Counted from the first letter of the stretch, positions 7,716-17,352 are shown. The stretch is DNA of 64,000 bases from an uncultured Pseudomonadota bacterium (GCA_903885375.1 CAISIK010000122.1:1-64000); one strand, 5' to 3'. Program-made: numbers and translations. The notes: generated by a model from the sequence alone, not told the origin.

Positions 7716-8884
7716 ACCACCCGCCCGCCGCCGCCCGCCGTTCCCTCCGCCGCTCGCGCCGGGGCTCCACCTTCGTCATCGTCGTGATCTGCTTCATGGC
7801 CATGCTGGCGTTCGTGGCGCTGGGCGTGGACTATGGCGCCGTCTCCTCCGCGCGTGCCGAGCTCCAGATTGCGGCCGATGCGGCGGCGATGGCCGGCGCC
7901 AGTGCCCTCCCCGACGAAACCGAGGTCCGTGACCGGGCCACCGCCTTCGCCTCGCGGGTGAGCATCCGCGGCGATTCGATCAACCTCTCCTCGAGCGAGG
8001 TCATCGTCGGCAAGTGGGACAACGACAGCGGGTCGTTCACGCCCGGCGTGGTGGCCGATTCAGACGCGGTGAAGGTCACCGCCCGGTACACGCTCGAAAC
8101 GCCCATCAGCTCCATCTTCGGCTTCCCCAGCGTAGACCTTGTGGCGCAGGCCGGCGGCGGCGCCCCCGCGCAGGGGCGCGTGCCCGATCTGGTCATCGTC
8201 CAGGACGTCACCACGAGCTTCCGGGCCGAGATCGCCCTCGCCCGCCGCGCGGATCAGGCGCTGGTGGATTGCATCCACGGCAAGGCTGATCCGGAGTCGA
8301 AGGTGGGTCTGGTGGCCTTCTCCGGCCTCGAGAAGAACCTCCTCGCGCCCGCCCAGCTCGTCACCTACGCCTCCTCCTACGCCACGGTCACCAGCAAGAT
8401 CAGCTCGATCAACATCTGCGACAACCCGGGTATGCCGTCCTGCCTGAACACCAACATCGCCTCCGGTCTGTTCGCGGCCGACGAAATCCTCACCGCCTCC
8501 ACCTCCGAGCCCGAGGTCGGCCGGGCCGCCCTGCTGGTGAGCGATGGTGCGCCGACGTACAACTACGCGGTCTGCGCGAAAACCAAGGGCAAGTACCTGT
8601 CGAACTCGGCCTCGCGTTTCTGCCCCATCTGGCGTGATCGTCCCAGCACCGCCAAGCTCAAGACCGCTGCCCTCACGCTCCGCGATGAGATGGATGCGAA
8701 GGGCTACGACGTGTACACGGTGTTCTACAACGAGGACAGTGATCCGACGCAGACCGCGTTCATGGTCGACCTCACGGCGGGCAATGGCCTCTTCCTCGAG
8801 TCGCCCGACCCTTCGGACCTCGGCGCCATGCTCACCCAGGTGTGCCACGCGTACACCAACTCCAAGCCCGGCCTGCTCTGGTAG
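7709..8884 (+). CDS. TadG-like membrane protein with von Willebrand A domain
   Basis: A 391-residue protein. A TadG-type N-terminus (RRGSTFVIVVICFMAMLAF, one helix) is followed by AELQIAADAAAMAGASAL, the usual TadG segment. A von Willebrand A domain starts near residue 160; its metal site reads Asp166-Val-Thr168-Thr-Ser170, so Thr replaces the first Ser of the usual DxSxS. Later elements, LLVSDGAPT and VYTVFYN, fit the fold. It is probably anchored in the inner membrane with the VWA domain in the periplasm or on a pilus-like fibre. It is coupled to the TadE-like gene upstream and converges on a MopE-repeat lipoprotein gene. Confidence 0.8.
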   Translation: MLNHPPAAARRSLRRSRRGSTFVIVVICFMAMLAFVALGVDYGAVSSARAELQIAADAAAMAGASALPDETEVRDRATAFASRVSIRGDSINLSSSEVIVGKWDNDSGSFTPGVVADSDAVKVTARYTLETPISSIFGFPSVDLVAQAGGGAPAQGRVPDLVIVQDVTTSFRAEIALARRADQALVDCIHGKADPESKVGLVAFSGLEKNLLAPAQLVTYASSYATVTSKISSINICDNPGMPSCLNTNIASGLFAADEILTASTSEPEVGRAALLVSDGAPTYNYAVCAKTKGKYLSNSASRFCPIWRDRPSTAKLKTAALTLRDEMDAKGYDVYTVFYNEDSDPTQTAFMVDLTAGNGLFLESPDPSDLGAMLTQVCHAYTNSKPGLLW

Positions 8885-8898
8885 TGGGAGCGGCCGCG

Positions 8899-8921
8899 CC
8901 CCCTGCCCATGCGGGCGGGGG
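8899..8921. terminator. Possible hairpin between convergent genes
   Basis: CCCCTGCCC (8900-8908) and GGGCGGGGG (8913-8921) form a 9-bp stem with one G-U pair and a 4-nt ATGC loop. It lies in the 75-nt gap between convergent genes. No T tract follows on either strand, so an intrinsic terminator is only a weak call. Confidence 0.3.
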
Positions 8922-8959
8922 TGGGGCAGCCAGTCAGGCCGTAGGCCGCCGCTCGGGCC

Positions 8960-11251
8960 TCAGGGGCAGGGGCTGTCGGTGGTGGCCGTGCAGGTGCCGT
9001 ACGTACACACGACGCTGTCGCTGAGGGTGGCCGCGTTGGGGTAGCAGTACGAATCGGTGGTCGACGGGTTCTGCTGGATGTCGTAGGCGCTGTTGTCATC
9101 ACCCGAGCCATCGTCACCCCAGTCGCAACCGACCGACGACACATCGCCGTAGTACTTCGAAGAGAGGTATGCGCCGCCGCCGATCGGCGCAGTGTTGGCG
9201 ACGATGCCGGCCGCGCCGAGGGACGTGGCCTCGCAGCTCAACATCCCGACGTTCTGCACCCAAACGCCACCACCGGTCACCGAAGCCGTGTTGTCTTCGA
9301 TCGTGCTGTCCACGAGCTCGAGCCAGCCGTAGCCGAAGATGGCCGCGCCGCCGCCGTACCGCGTAGAGTTGCCGGTCACGACCGAGTCGATGACGGTCAC
9401 CGTGGGCTCGGAGGGCAGCCCGCCGTAGCTGGTGGCGCGAGAGAGCGCGATGCCACCACCGGCGTTGGAGGAGGTGCCGTTTCCGCCCGTGATGGTGAGG
9501 CCATCGAGCGTGAGCGTGCTGTCGGTCACCGAAACGACCGAGGCGTTCGGGCCGCCGAGGTCGTGCGCCGTGGTGAGGGTGGTGGAGCCGGCGCCATTGC
9601 GGCCGCGAACCGTGATGTTCGAAGCGGGATTGGTCAGCGTGATCCGGGCGTACCAGGTGCCATCGCAGAGGGTGAGCGTGCCGTCGCTCACCACCAGCGC
9701 CGACGATGCAGCATCCCCGATGGAGACGGGAGAGGCAACCGTTCCGGCGGTGAGCACGCCTGATACATCCGTTGAGCCGGATGTATCAGTCCAGAGAGCA
9801 GTGCCGACGTCGTCGCTCGCGGAGCCGTCGCAGTCCTGGTCGACCCCGTCGCAGAGCTCGGTGGCGCCGGGTGACACGGTGGCATCGGCATCGTCGCAGT
9901 CCCCGCCCGTGCCGACGCCGCCGCTCGGCGCATCACACGCGGAGGTGAGCGAAGCGTCATCGCCGTAGCCATCGCTGTCCGCGTCGGTGTACCAGTCCGC
10001 CTCACCGGTGGCGCCGGCTTCATCGACCGCGCCATCACAGTCGTCATCCCCGCCGTTGCACGCCTCGGTGCCGGCCGGGTTGACCGCGGAGCTGCCGTCG
10101 TCGCAGTCGGTGTTGTCGGCCACGGTGCCGGCGGGCGCCGCACAGGCCAGCGAGGAGGAGGCGGCATCCCCGTATCCATCGAGATCGACGTCGGCGTACC
10201 AGGCGATCTCGCCGTCGGCGCCGGCTTCGTCGACCGCGCCATCGCAGTCGTCATCGGCGGTGTTGCAGGACTCGAGCGCGTCGGGGTTCACATCCGCCGC
10301 CGCGTCATCGCAGTCGTCGCCCACCACGCAGGGGTCCGCCGGCGCGGTACAGGTGGTCCAGGCGGTGCCGGGATCCCCGTGCCCGTCGGCATCGGCGTCC
10401 GTGTAGTAGGTGGTGGCGTCCACGCTGTCGTCGGGGTCGACCGACCCGTCGCAGTCGTTGTCCTTGCCGTCGCAGACCTCGGCGGCGTCGGGGTTCACGC
10501 CGGGATCGGCATCGTCGCAGTCGCGCCAGCTCTCGGCGTAGCCGGCCGGCTGGTAGCAGCTCTCCAGAAACCCCCCGCTGCTGCCGTGGCCATCGCCATC
10601 ACCATCGAGGTACCAGGCCAGCGTGGGGATGTCCTCATCCACGGCGCCGCTGCAGTTGTTGTCCTTGCCGTCGCAGATCTCTTCGGCGCCGGCGTTCACC
10701 TCCGCCGCCTCGTCGTCGCAGTCGTCCGCGTTGCTGACGTAGCCCGCGGCGCCGGTGCACCCCTCGAGCGCGATGGCAGGATCGCCGTACCCGTCACCAT
10801 CACCATCCTTGAACCAGAAGTCTGCCGCTTCTTCGTCCACCAGACCGTCGCAGTCCTGGTCCACGCCATCGCACACTTCGGCGGCGCCGGGGGAGATGCT
10901 GGCGTCGGCATCGTCGCAGTCGGTGCCCCCGAAGCCGCTGAGCGCGTAGCCGTCCCCATCCTGGTCGGCGTCGTTCTCGTCGCAGTTCTGGTCCACACCG
11001 TCGTACCAGACCTCCTCCGCGCCGGGATTGACGGCGGGATCGGCGTCGTTGCAATCCCCGCCTTCCGCGGCGTACCCGTCGCCATCTTGGTCGGTGAGGC
11101 CCGTTTCGCCCGTTTCCCCCGTTTCACCGCTGTCCGCCGTGTCGTCCACGTTTCCGGTCTCAACCACAAAGCCCGTGTCGTCTTTCCCCGTGTCGGTGGC
11201 TGCGTCACAACCAACCAGGACAAGTGCCGTGAGAAGCGAAATACGGAGCAT
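8960..11251 (-). CDS. Lipoprotein with seven MopE repeats and beta-helix domain
   Basis: A 763-residue surface lipoprotein. Start ATG 11251 is chosen for the GAGGTG site upstream and the signal MLRISLLTALVLVGC that follows it. After an Asp/Thr/Gly/Glu linker, seven MopE-type units follow, each with a DCDD or DCND core, a VNPGA-like step, and a D-DCDG end; these bind calcium or copper in known relatives. The last third (for example STLTLDGLTITGGNG and NITVRGRNG) looks like a right-handed parallel beta-helix as in polymorphic outer-membrane proteins. A structural or adhesive cell-surface role is inferred. The repeat DNA is also repetitive, which could allow copy-number change. Confidence 0.85.
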   Translation of the reverse strand: MLRISLLTALVLVGCDAATDTGKDDTGFVVETGNVDDTADSGETGETGETGLTDQDGDGYAAEGGDCNDADPAVNPGAEEVWYDGVDQNCDENDADQDGDGYALSGFGGTDCDDADASISPGAAEVCDGVDQDCDGLVDEEAADFWFKDGDGDGYGDPAIALEGCTGAAGYVSNADDCDDEAAEVNAGAEEICDGKDNNCSGAVDEDIPTLAWYLDGDGDGHGSSGGFLESCYQPAGYAESWRDCDDADPGVNPDAAEVCDGKDNDCDGSVDPDDSVDATTYYTDADADGHGDPGTAWTTCTAPADPCVVGDDCDDAAADVNPDALESCNTADDDCDGAVDEAGADGEIAWYADVDLDGYGDAASSSLACAAPAGTVADNTDCDDGSSAVNPAGTEACNGGDDDCDGAVDEAGATGEADWYTDADSDGYGDDASLTSACDAPSGGVGTGGDCDDADATVSPGATELCDGVDQDCDGSASDDVGTALWTDTSGSTDVSGVLTAGTVASPVSIGDAASSALVVSDGTLTLCDGTWYARITLTNPASNITVRGRNGAGSTTLTTAHDLGGPNASVVSVTDSTLTLDGLTITGGNGTSSNAGGGIALSRATSYGGLPSEPTVTVIDSVVTGNSTRYGGGAAIFGYGWLELVDSTIEDNTASVTGGGVWVQNVGMLSCEATSLGAAGIVANTAPIGGGAYLSSKYYGDVSSVGCDWGDDGSGDDNSAYDIQQNPSTTDSYCYPNAATLSDSVVCTYGTCTATTDSPCP

Positions 11252-11284
11252 GAGCACCTCGGGTTTCCCGTTATGCCATGAAAA

Positions 11285-12115
11285 ATGGGGACCGACGACT
11301 CCAACCTGCAGGATGTGGGCAGCTGGCTGCGGGCCCGGGGTCTCAGCTCGCGCGAGGCGCACGACCGTCTGGCCGCCGGAAAGGTGTGGGACGCCGCCAC
11401 GCCGGTGACCGATCCCCGACGCCGCGTGAGCCCCGCGCTTCGGCTCGAGGACTCACGCCCACGCTTCAATCCCCGCCTCCAACCGGCCGTGGTGGCCCGC
11501 GATACATCATATTGTATCATATTCAAGCCCTCGGGTGTGCTCTCCGTTCCGGCGCCGGGCCGCCGTGAGTCCAGCGTACTGGGTGAGGTACGCCGCTGGT
11601 TCGGGTCGGCGCTCGCGGTGCACCGCATCGACGAGGGCACGTCGGGGCTCATGTGTGTTGCCCTCCACGAGCGCGCCCAGTTCGACCTGAAGGCGCAGTT
11701 CGAGGAGCACACCATCGACCGCCGATACATCGCGTGGGTTCGCGGGCGCTTCCCGGCCGGCGAGCGCACCGTGGAGACGGGGCTGGTTCGCGATCGGGGC
11801 GACGGGCTACGCGGCGTGGTGCCGCTCTCGCATCCGGAGGCCCGGCGCGCCCAGACGAACTTCCGGCTCCTCGAACATCGCAGCGGGGGGAGCCTCGTGG
11901 AGGCCGTGCTCAGCACCGGGCGCACGCACCAGGTGCGGCTCCACCTCGCCCATCTCGGCCACCCCATCGCCGGTGACCCCCTCTACGGAAGAACGCGGGC
12001 GCCGAGGCTCATGTTGCACGCCACCCACCTCGGCCTGCGCGCCCCCAACGCCCAGGCGCGCCTCTCGTGGGACTCTCCCCTCCCCGATGACTTCTTCCAC
12101 GCCATGACCCGCTGA
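11285..12115 (+). CDS. RluA-family RNA pseudouridine synthase
   Basis: A 276-residue pseudouridine synthase of the RluA type. The catalytic loop reads VHRIDEGTSGL (Asp in HRxDxxTSG is the catalytic residue). Later family segments are TGRTHQVRLHLAHLGHPIAGDPLYG. The N-terminal 60 residues contain an S4-like region (LRARGLSSREAHDRLAAGK). Target RNA cannot be told from sequence; RluC/RluD-like 23S rRNA sites are the usual ones. ATG 11285 is the in-frame start; a GTTATG hexamer at 11270-11275 lies 9 nt before it and there is no clear Shine-Dalgarno site. It converges with the large kinase gene, leaving only 4 nt between stops. Confidence 0.9.
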   Translation: MGTDDSNLQDVGSWLRARGLSSREAHDRLAAGKVWDAATPVTDPRRRVSPALRLEDSRPRFNPRLQPAVVARDTSYCIIFKPSGVLSVPAPGRRESSVLGEVRRWFGSALAVHRIDEGTSGLMCVALHERAQFDLKAQFEEHTIDRRYIAWVRGRFPAGERTVETGLVRDRGDGLRGVVPLSHPEARRAQTNFRLLEHRSGGSLVEAVLSTGRTHQVRLHLAHLGHPIAGDPLYGRTRAPRLMLHATHLGLRAPNAQARLSWDSPLPDDFFHAMTR

Positions 12116-12119
12116 GGCC

Positions 12120-15100
12120 TCACACCAGGGAGCGCGCCATCGGGGAGCGGTGCGCGGGGAGCGCGCCCGTGTCCCGCGCGGCCACCGCCGCCGCCTTCGC
12201 CACGATGTCGGTCCACCCCTTCGCCGCGGCGCGCTCGCACAACCAGTGCAACACGGGCCGGAGGTCCTCGCTGCAGCGCAGCTCAAGCCCGCGCTCGCGG
12301 CTCACCGACCACCAGGCCCGGCACACGCGCTCATCCCCATCCTCCGCCGCCAATGCCGCCCGGAGCACCCCGAAGTGCATCCAGAGCTGGTGGCGGGGGT
12401 TGGTCTGCAACGAAGACTCTGCCACCTCGAGATCACCGCGGACCCGTGATGAGTCCCCGCGGGCAACGCCCAGCATCGATAGGCGGATGGCCGCCTGCGC
12501 CCGGGCCGTGTGGTGACCCCGTTCCTCGGCGAACCGGAGCGCCCATCGCGCGATCTCGTCGGCTGCATCGAGGTTTCCAGCCCGCTGCTCCAGCTCGATG
12601 AGCATGAGCCGGCAACGCATCTGCAAGCGGTCCGCTCCGAGAGTGGCCGCAATCGCGGCCGCCGCTTCGAGATCGTGACGCGCCCGCTCGGGCTCCCCTC
12701 GGGCGAGGTGGAGCATGCCCCAGCTGCACGTGGCTTCCGCGATACGTCGTGTATCACCGCTGGCTCGACTCACCCGCTGCAGCCGTTCAACCTGCTTTTC
12801 AACGTGGTCTACCTGGCCAGAGTCCAGCATGGCCTCCACGAGGCCGTTGAGCGCCTCGGCTTCGAGGACGAGCTCGCCACGGTTGAGCCGGAGCATCTCC
12901 CCCCAATGGGCCAACGCACGGCTGTGTCGCCCCTCCGCGCGCGCTACCCTCGCCCGCTGGCCTGCCACCTCCTGCAGCCCCGCCCGGTCCCGCAGGGACT
13001 CGAAGGTGGTGTAGGCGCCCTCCAGCTCCTTCTTCGCCAACTCCAGATCGCCCAGCTTGCGCGCAGCCCGACTGCGGAGGACGCGGAGCCGCGCACGGGC
13101 CAGGCGATCCCCCTCGATCGTGCCCAGCGCGTGGTCGATGAGCGACAGGGAGCGGTCGAGCTGGCCGCACTCGAGCAGCGACTCCGCGTGCACCCGACGG
13201 GCCTCCAGCCGCGCTGCCGGCGATCCGGCCGCATCGGCCGCTTCGATCGCGATCACGGCCGCGGGGAGGGCATCGCGCGCCCGGCCTCCGCCGTTCATCC
13301 GCGAGACGGCGCGGAGCAGCGGCACCAGCGCGGCGAGGCTGTCGCCCGCACGGTGGCGATGCATGCCGAGGCGCAGGTCTACGTCGAGGCCGGTGCTGGC
13401 CCCGAGCGCCGCCCATGCATCGCCGATGCGTCGGTGCAGGTCGGGCAGCGCCTGCTCGGTTTGGAGCTGCCGCAGGGCAGCGTCGCGCAGGCTGGACGAC
13501 TCGATGACGAGCGAAGCGACCTCTTCCACGACGAGCCCGGTGGCGAGCAGGGCATCCACCCCCGCGTCGTTGACGGCGCGAACGAGCGCCACGGGGGGCT
13601 CGGGGCCGGCGAGGAGGCAGACGGCAAGGGCCTCGCGGGCGGCGGCAGGATCGGCGCAGCTGGCGAGCGCTGCGGTGAGCCGACGCAGCACGAGAGTGCC
13701 GTGGTCGTCGGGGATGGCTTCGGCGAGGGCCACCTCGGGCCGCAACGCGTACTGGCCACGATCGTTGAGCTGGAGCAGCCGGCGGGCGGCCCACTCGCGC
13801 ATGAGCAGCCCGGCGCCGCGCGGGTCGCCTTCGTACTCGATGGACAGGAGGCGCGCGAGCTCCGAGTCGAGCGCCAGGGACTCCTGGACCACCCGCCGGG
13901 TCTCGGTGAGGTTCAGCTTGCGAAGCCCGATCCGGCGGGCTCCCCGCTCCTGCAGCCCCTCCACCTTGCGCCGCACCGACTCGTCGCTGCTGATGGCTTC
14001 CGCCGCCACCGTGCAGATGACCAGGACCGGGCGCTCCCCCACCGTGCGGTCGAGCAAAGCCTCCGCGATCGCGAGGCCATCGCCCGCCGCCTGGGCGAGG
14101 TGCACATCCTCGAGTACGAGGCAGCTCCCACCGCGCCAGGCTCGCGAGTCGAGGTACCGATACAGGAAGGCGAGCGCCACTGCATCACTGACCGGCGCCT
14201 CGCCTTCGCCGAGGTAGCCGCACCATCGGGCGAGCACGCTCGCCTCCTCGTGCACCGACTCGGCGAGCACCTTGCGATCCCGGGCGATCCACCTTGCGAG
14301 TCGGTGTTCGATACCTTGACGTGTATCATTCCACGGCACGAGGATGTCTCGTACGGCGCCGCGGTAACCATCGTCCATCGAAGCCGGTGTACGGTACCGG
14401 AGGCGAACGACCTCCATCCAGCCGCCCTCCTCGAGGGCCAGCGAGATGGAACGGGCGAGGCGCGACTTGCCGCTGCCGGTTTCGCCGACCACGAGGACCA
14501 CGCGCGGCTCGTTGAGCGCGATGACCTCGCGGGCGGCATCCCAGAGGATCTTCCGTTCGCGCTCGCGCCCCACCATGGGAATTTCGCGGAGCGCGAAGAC
14601 CGGCAGCGAATGCCGGGAGATGGAGTCCCAGCCCCGCTCGGGCGGCGGGACGGCGGGGATGGCGTCGGGGGCCACGCGGTTCCAGCGGGGGGTGCCCTCC
14701 GGCCGGGGGCCCCGCGGTTCGGGGGCCGAGAGCGGGTACTCGCCCGTGGAGAGCGCCGGGCCGGTTGAGGCGTTGGTGCGTTGGCCCGGGGCGGTGCCGC
14801 GCACTCGACCGCGGAAGGAGATGCCCTGCACCGCATCGCGCAGCGCCCGCCGCACATCGGCGGCCCGGTCGAAACGTTGGCGGGGCTCCGGGTCCATCAG
14901 GGCGGCCACCAGCTCCACCAGCGCCGGCGGCACATCCTCCGAGGCCACCAGCCTCGGTGGCGGGCGCAGCCGGGCCTCGAGGAGCTCCTGGCGCCCTTCT
15001 CCCCGATGGGGCCGCTCGCCCGAGAAGGTCTCGTAGAGCATCAGGCCGAGCGCGTAGAGGTCGGTCCACGGGCCGAGGTCCTGCGTGCGGCCCAGCAGCT

Positions 15101-15638
15101 GCTCCGGCGCCATGTAGCCAGGGGTGCCGGAGATGACCTTCCGGTCGCGGTTGAGCTCGGCGAGCGCGTCGGCCACGCCGAGGTCCGCGACCCAGGCATG
15201 CACCTGACCATCCGTGCCCGCGTGGAGGAGCACGTTTCCCGGCTTGAGGTCCTGGTGGAGCATCAGGCGGGCGTGGATGGCCGAGAGCGCGTCGAGCACT
15301 TCGTCGAAGAGGCGGAGGGCCTCGGCGATGGGGGGGCGCACCTGGAGCAGGTCGGCGAGCGTGCCGCCCACGGCGTACCCCAGCGCGACCCACGGCTCGC
15401 CGGTGAGCAGGGTGCCCGCATCCACCACCGGCACCACGTGCGGGTGCACGATTCGGGCGCTGATGGCGATCTCGCGGGCGAAGTTCGCGCGGAACCGACG
15501 GTGGATCGCCAGGTTCGGCCTAACGACCTTGATGGCCACCTCGGTATCGAGGAGCCGATCCTCCGCATGGTAGACCATGCCCGTGGCCCCCTCACCCAGC
15601 AGTCGGGTGGCCTGGTAACGATCGGGGAGCGCGGGCAG
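12120..15638 (-). CDS. Ser/Thr protein kinase - AAA ATPase - TPR signalling protein
   Basis: A protein of about 1172 residues of the PknK/STAND type. The kinase has glycine loop GEGATGMVY, VAIKVV lysine, catalytic loop HQDLKPGN (Gln in place of Arg of HRD), DLG in place of DFG, and GYMAPEQ. An ATPase follows with Walker A GETGSGKS and Walker B LVLEDVH. The last 500 residues are helical repeats of TPR type. The first internal ATG (15578) would cut the glycine loop in half. Upstream in frame there is no ATG, GTG or TTG before the TAG at 15662-15660 that ends the preceding gene; CTG 15638 is therefore proposed as start (ATC 15650 is another option). It is probably co-transcribed with the gene upstream. 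Confidence 0.8.
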   Translation of the reverse strand: MPALPDRYQATRLLGEGATGMVYHAEDRLLDTEVAIKVVRPNLAIHRRFRANFAREIAISARIVHPHVVPVVDAGTLLTGEPWVALGYAVGGTLADLLQVRPPIAEALRLFDEVLDALSAIHARLMLHQDLKPGNVLLHAGTDGQVHAWVADLGVADALAELNRDRKVISGTPGYMAPEQLLGRTQDLGPWTDLYALGLMLYETFSGERPHRGEGRQELLEARLRPPPRLVASEDVPPALVELVAALMDPEPRQRFDRAADVRRALRDAVQGISFRGRVRGTAPGQRTNASTGPALSTGEYPLSAPEPRGPRPEGTPRWNRVAPDAIPAVPPPERGWDSISRHSLPVFALREIPMVGRERERKILWDAAREVIALNEPRVVLVVGETGSGKSRLARSISLALEEGGWMEVVRLRYRTPASMDDGYRGAVRDILVPWNDTRQGIEHRLARWIARDRKVLAESVHEEASVLARWCGYLGEGEAPVSDAVALAFLYRYLDSRAWRGGSCLVLEDVHLAQAAGDGLAIAEALLDRTVGERPVLVICTVAAEAISSDESVRRKVEGLQERGARRIGLRKLNLTETRRVVQESLALDSELARLLSIEYEGDPRGAGLLMREWAARRLLQLNDRGQYALRPEVALAEAIPDDHGTLVLRRLTAALASCADPAAAREALAVCLLAGPEPPVALVRAVNDAGVDALLATGLVVEEVASLVIESSSLRDAALRQLQTEQALPDLHRRIGDAWAALGASTGLDVDLRLGMHRHRAGDSLAALVPLLRAVSRMNGGGRARDALPAAVIAIEAADAAGSPAARLEARRVHAESLLECGQLDRSLSLIDHALGTIEGDRLARARLRVLRSRAARKLGDLELAKKELEGAYTTFESLRDRAGLQEVAGQRARVARAEGRHSRALAHWGEMLRLNRGELVLEAEALNGLVEAMLDSGQVDHVEKQVERLQRVSRASGDTRRIAEATCSWGMLHLARGEPERARHDLEAAAAIAATLGADRLQMRCRLMLIELEQRAGNLDAADEIARWALRFAEERGHHTARAQAAIRLSMLGVARGDSSRVRGDLEVAESSLQTNPRHQLWMHFGVLRAALAAEDGDERVCRAWWSVSRERGLELRCSEDLRPVLHWLCERAAAKGWTDIVAKAAAVAARDTGALPAHRSPMARSLV

Positions 15639-15659
15639 GGTGGGCGTGATGCGGGTGCT

Positions 15660-17282
15660 CTATCGCCGGTGCGGCGTGCGGAAGGACGTCAGGAGCGGCT
15701 TCTCCTTCTTCGAGGCCTCGGCGGACTGGCCGGGCTGAAGCTTCATGTCGAGCTTGCCGGTGACCACCACCTTCTCGCCGCCAAGCCGGAGCACCTCGGC
15801 GGTGCCGCGCACATCGAGGCCGAGCCGGACCTCCTGGTCGCCCACCATGACCGACACGTGCCCGAGCTGCGCGCCGCCCGCCTCGGCCGGGCGCGGCACG
15901 TAGATCCCCACCAGGGTGACCTCCTCGCCGTCGTGGACCGCGAGGTCGGCTCCCCGCGTGATCTGCTCGATGGTGACGTCGTTCTCCTTGGCGGTCTGGA
16001 GGGCATCGGCGGCCTCCTCACGCTGCTTGACGCGCTCCTCCGCGGCCTTCTCGGCCTGGGCGGCAGACTCCGCCTCGCGAGCGTGGCCGGCCTTGCGCGC
16101 CGAGTCCGTTTCGACCTCGGCCTTCTGCTCGGCCTCGGCCTTGCGGCCCTTCACGTTGGCCACCTCCTTCTCGGCCGAGGACGTCTCCTCCGCGAGCTTC
16201 TCGCCCTGCCGCGCCCGGGCGGCCTTTCGGGCATCCTGGGCGGGGGCCGCCTGCTCGTCCTTCCCGGCCTTGGCAGCCTCCGCAGGGCCGGCCTTGCCGC
16301 CGGCGCCCCTCGCGGCCTTCGTCTGGGCGGGCGCCTCCGTGGAGTTCCCTTGGACCTCCTTGCCCGCCCCGGCCGCCTCCGGCTTGCTACCGGGCTTCTT
16401 CGCTTCGGCCTCGCCGACCTTCTTCTCGGCCTCCGCCGCCTTGGCCTTGCCCTCCGCCGCGCGCTTCGCGGTTTCGACGAGCTTGCCGCGCGTGGACTTT
16501 CCGCGCTCCCCGAGCTCGGCCTTGCCCTTGCCCACGAGCGCCCGACCGGCCTCCACCTTGGTGGCGGCATGCTGGTGGTCAGTTTCTTTCGCCACGACCT
16601 TCCGCTCCGCGGCGGTCTTGCGGGCTTGGGTCACGGCCTCGGCCCCCTTGGCGGGCGCTTCCCCCTTCCGGGCCTTTCCCCCGGCTGCAGCGGGCGTCCC
16701 GCGCTCCCGGGCCGCCGCCGTACCGGGCTTGCCCGCGGCCGCACCCCTCGCACCCGGCGCCGCTTCCTTGCCGCCCTTCACGGACTTCTCCGCCGTTTCG
16801 CCCTTCGCGCCGGCCTTGCCGGTGGGCCTGGCCGCCGCCTTCTTCCGGGCGCTGGCGGCATCCTCGGACTCCTTGTGCTTGCGCGCCGTCTCCACTTCCT
16901 TCTTCTTGCGGGCGGCTTCGGCTTCGAGCACCGACTTCTGCTTCTCGTCGAGCTCGGCGCTGCCCGCCTTGCCCGCCTTCTCCTTCGCGGCCGCCTTGGG
17001 ATCGGCCTTCTTCGCGAGCGCCTGCGCGTCGGCCTTGGCCTGGGCGCGCAGCTCGTCGGGACCCATGCGCGACGGGTCCTTGGCGGCCGACTTCGGCTCC
17101 TGCTCGGCGAGCAGATCCTTCAGGCCCGAGTTGCCCACGTTGGACTGCATGTCCACCGTGCTGCCCTGCTGCAGCTTGACCCCCGCTTCCGGCACGGGCG
17201 CTTTGCCCTCCGCGGCCGGACCGCCGCGCGTGCCCGTGGGTGCCTTCTTCTTCTGGAGGAGATCGTGATCCTTCGCGGCCAT
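15660..17282 (-). CDS. Lys/Ala/Glu-rich coiled-coil protein with C-terminal beta domain
   Basis: A 540-residue protein from ATG 17282. After a short polar head (MAAKDHDLLQKKK, then STVDMQSNVGNSGLKDLL) residues of about 60-420 are extremely rich in Lys, Ala, Glu and Gly, in the manner of a charged coiled coil or histone-H1-like tail. The last 130 residues form a different, ordered region (DVTIEQITRGADL, EEVTLVGIYVPRP, GHVSVMVGDQEVRLGL, GEKVVVTGKLDM) that reads like a small beta-barrel or OB-type fold. No signal peptide is seen. Its stop TAG lies directly in frame with the kinase downstream. Function unknown; a substrate or partner of that kinase is a reasonable guess. Confidence 0.65.
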   Translation of the reverse strand: MAAKDHDLLQKKKAPTGTRGGPAAEGKAPVPEAGVKLQQGSTVDMQSNVGNSGLKDLLAEQEPKSAAKDPSRMGPDELRAQAKADAQALAKKADPKAAAKEKAGKAGSAELDEKQKSVLEAEAARKKKEVETARKHKESEDAASARKKAAARPTGKAGAKGETAEKSVKGGKEAAPGARGAAAGKPGTAAARERGTPAAAGGKARKGEAPAKGAEAVTQARKTAAERKVVAKETDHQHAATKVEAGRALVGKGKAELGERGKSTRGKLVETAKRAAEGKAKAAEAEKKVGEAEAKKPGSKPEAAGAGKEVQGNSTEAPAQTKAARGAGGKAGPAEAAKAGKDEQAAPAQDARKAARARQGEKLAEETSSAEKEVANVKGRKAEAEQKAEVETDSARKAGHAREAESAAQAEKAAEERVKQREEAADALQTAKENDVTIEQITRGADLAVHDGEEVTLVGIYVPRPAEAGGAQLGHVSVMVGDQEVRLGLDVRGTAEVLRLGGEKVVVTGKLDMKLQPGQSAEASKKEKPLLTSFRTPHRR

Positions 17283-17352
17283 GTCGACACCGGGAGCGAA
17301 CGCCGATGGTAGCACGAGGACGGGGCCCCTGCGGGCGCACCTCGCCTCGCAC

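Noticed and set aside
8960-11251. Regular DNA repeats that might suggest a CRISPR or satellite array
   Set aside because: The period follows codons for MopE-type protein repeats and the units vary in sequence; no constant repeat with unique spacers is present.
11509-11525. AT-rich island with near-palindromic ATACATCATATTGTATCAT, considered as a promoter or integration site
   Set aside because: It lies inside the pseudouridine synthase gene in a conserved part of the frame, with no flanking repeats or mobile genes.
14781-17312. Long plus-strand frame opposite the kinase and the Lys/Ala/Glu-rich gene
   Set aside because: Its Leu/Gly/Arg-rich sequence is the antisense of the low-complexity Lys/Ala/Glu codons and has no family features.
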